A DNA stretch of 20,271 nt, taken from assembly GCA_910585405.1 (NCBI GenBank), contig CAJUDO010000041.1, positions 1,542 to 21,812 on the forward strand, written 5' to 3'. Shown piece after piece: positions 20,190-20,271 of this stretch (within the stretch, counting starts at the first letter, position 1; each line of letters starts with the position of its first letter). The DNA comes from an uncultured Peptococcaceae bacterium (GTDB lineage Bacteria; Bacillota; Peptococcia; Peptococcales; Peptococcaceae). The position numbers and the translations under genes were made by a program. The notes below the pieces were generated by a model. The model was not told the origin of the DNA. It made no database searches and saw only the letters and a list, made by a program, of their open reading frames with translations.

Positions 20190-20271
20190 GTGACTTATAC
20201 GACACAAATGGATGCTGCCCGCAAAGGCATCATAACTTCAGAAATGGAAATTGTGGCAGCAAAAGAGGATA
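20190..20271 (+). CDS. thiC: ThiC-family protein, N-terminal 27 codons only
   Basis: The window ends inside the gene. The visible start reads MTYTTQMDAARKGIITSEME after a GTG start, which is the characteristic N-terminus of short ThiC proteins of anaerobic bacteria. AGGAGG (20176-20181) lies eight bases upstream. ThiC is a radical SAM enzyme that rearranges aminoimidazole ribotide into the thiamin pyrimidine. Paralogues of the BzaA/BzaB/BzaF type make hydroxybenzimidazole for cobamides and begin similarly, so the exact product cannot be fixed from 27 residues. Confidence 0.75.
   Translation, partial: MTYTTQMDAARKGIITSEMEIVAAKED

Noticed and set aside
1..20271. CRISPR arrays, tRNA or rRNA genes, intact insertion sequences
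   Set aside because: No regularly spaced repeats, tRNA-like cloverleaf, rRNA segment or intact transposase was seen on reading both strands.

Overview
The window looks like the chromosome of an anaerobic Bacillota (Clostridia- or Negativicutes-like). It has strong GGAGG ribosome sites, intrinsic terminators, a BlaI/BlaR1-type switch, a lipoprotein binding protein and a tungsten-type aldehyde:ferredoxin oxidoreductase (AOR). This placement rests on gene families and gene style only; no species can be named.

Layout. (1) 1-3600, minus strand: a blaI-type repressor followed by two tandem blaR1-type membrane metallopeptidase genes. The second copy runs off the left edge. Two GACA-NN-TGTC dyads lie in and just after the blaI promoter. 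(2) 3650-4430: a single HAD phosphatase with its own promoter and terminator. (3) 4495-7090, minus: a tungstate ABC transporter, tupA-tupB-tupC, with a possible attenuator in the leader and a 15-bp hairpin between tupA and tupB. TupA appears circularly permuted. (4) 7176-7844, plus: a small unknown protein ending in Gly-Gly, then moaE. (5) 7894-16290, minus: one tight operon in transcription order, consisting of an HTH plus oxyanion-binding-domain regulator, moeA, a moeA fused to the same kind of binding domain, two FAD oxidoreductases (one with a BFD-type [2Fe-2S] domain), moaA, moaC and mogA. (6) 16258-16693: a divergent control region with a palindrome, long direct repeats, an operator-like inverted repeat and a candidate structured leader RNA. 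(7) 16694-19485, plus: the AOR gene, a strong terminator, moaD, and a short MoeB/HesA-type activating enzyme. (8) 19709-20271: a CopZ-like metallochaperone (minus) and the first 27 codons of a ThiC-family gene (plus).

How it fits together (inference). Regions 3-7 form a nearly self-contained tungstopterin module. TupABC imports tungstate. MoaA and MoaC make cyclic pyranopterin. MoaD and MoaE, with the HesA-like enzyme charging MoaD, add the dithiolene sulfurs. MogA and the two MoeA proteins adenylylate and insert metal, and AOR is the client enzyme. No mobA is seen, which fits an AOR cofactor that carries two pterins without nucleotides. The two flavoproteins may link AOR to another electron carrier. 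The HTH-binding-domain protein is the obvious candidate regulator of both divergent transcripts.

The observations most worth a second look are the permuted TupA, the possible switchable leader RNA in front of AOR, the flavoprotein pair inside the cofactor operon, the Gly-Gly-ending small protein beside moaE, and the tandem BlaR1 sensors whose differences cluster in one extracytoplasmic loop.
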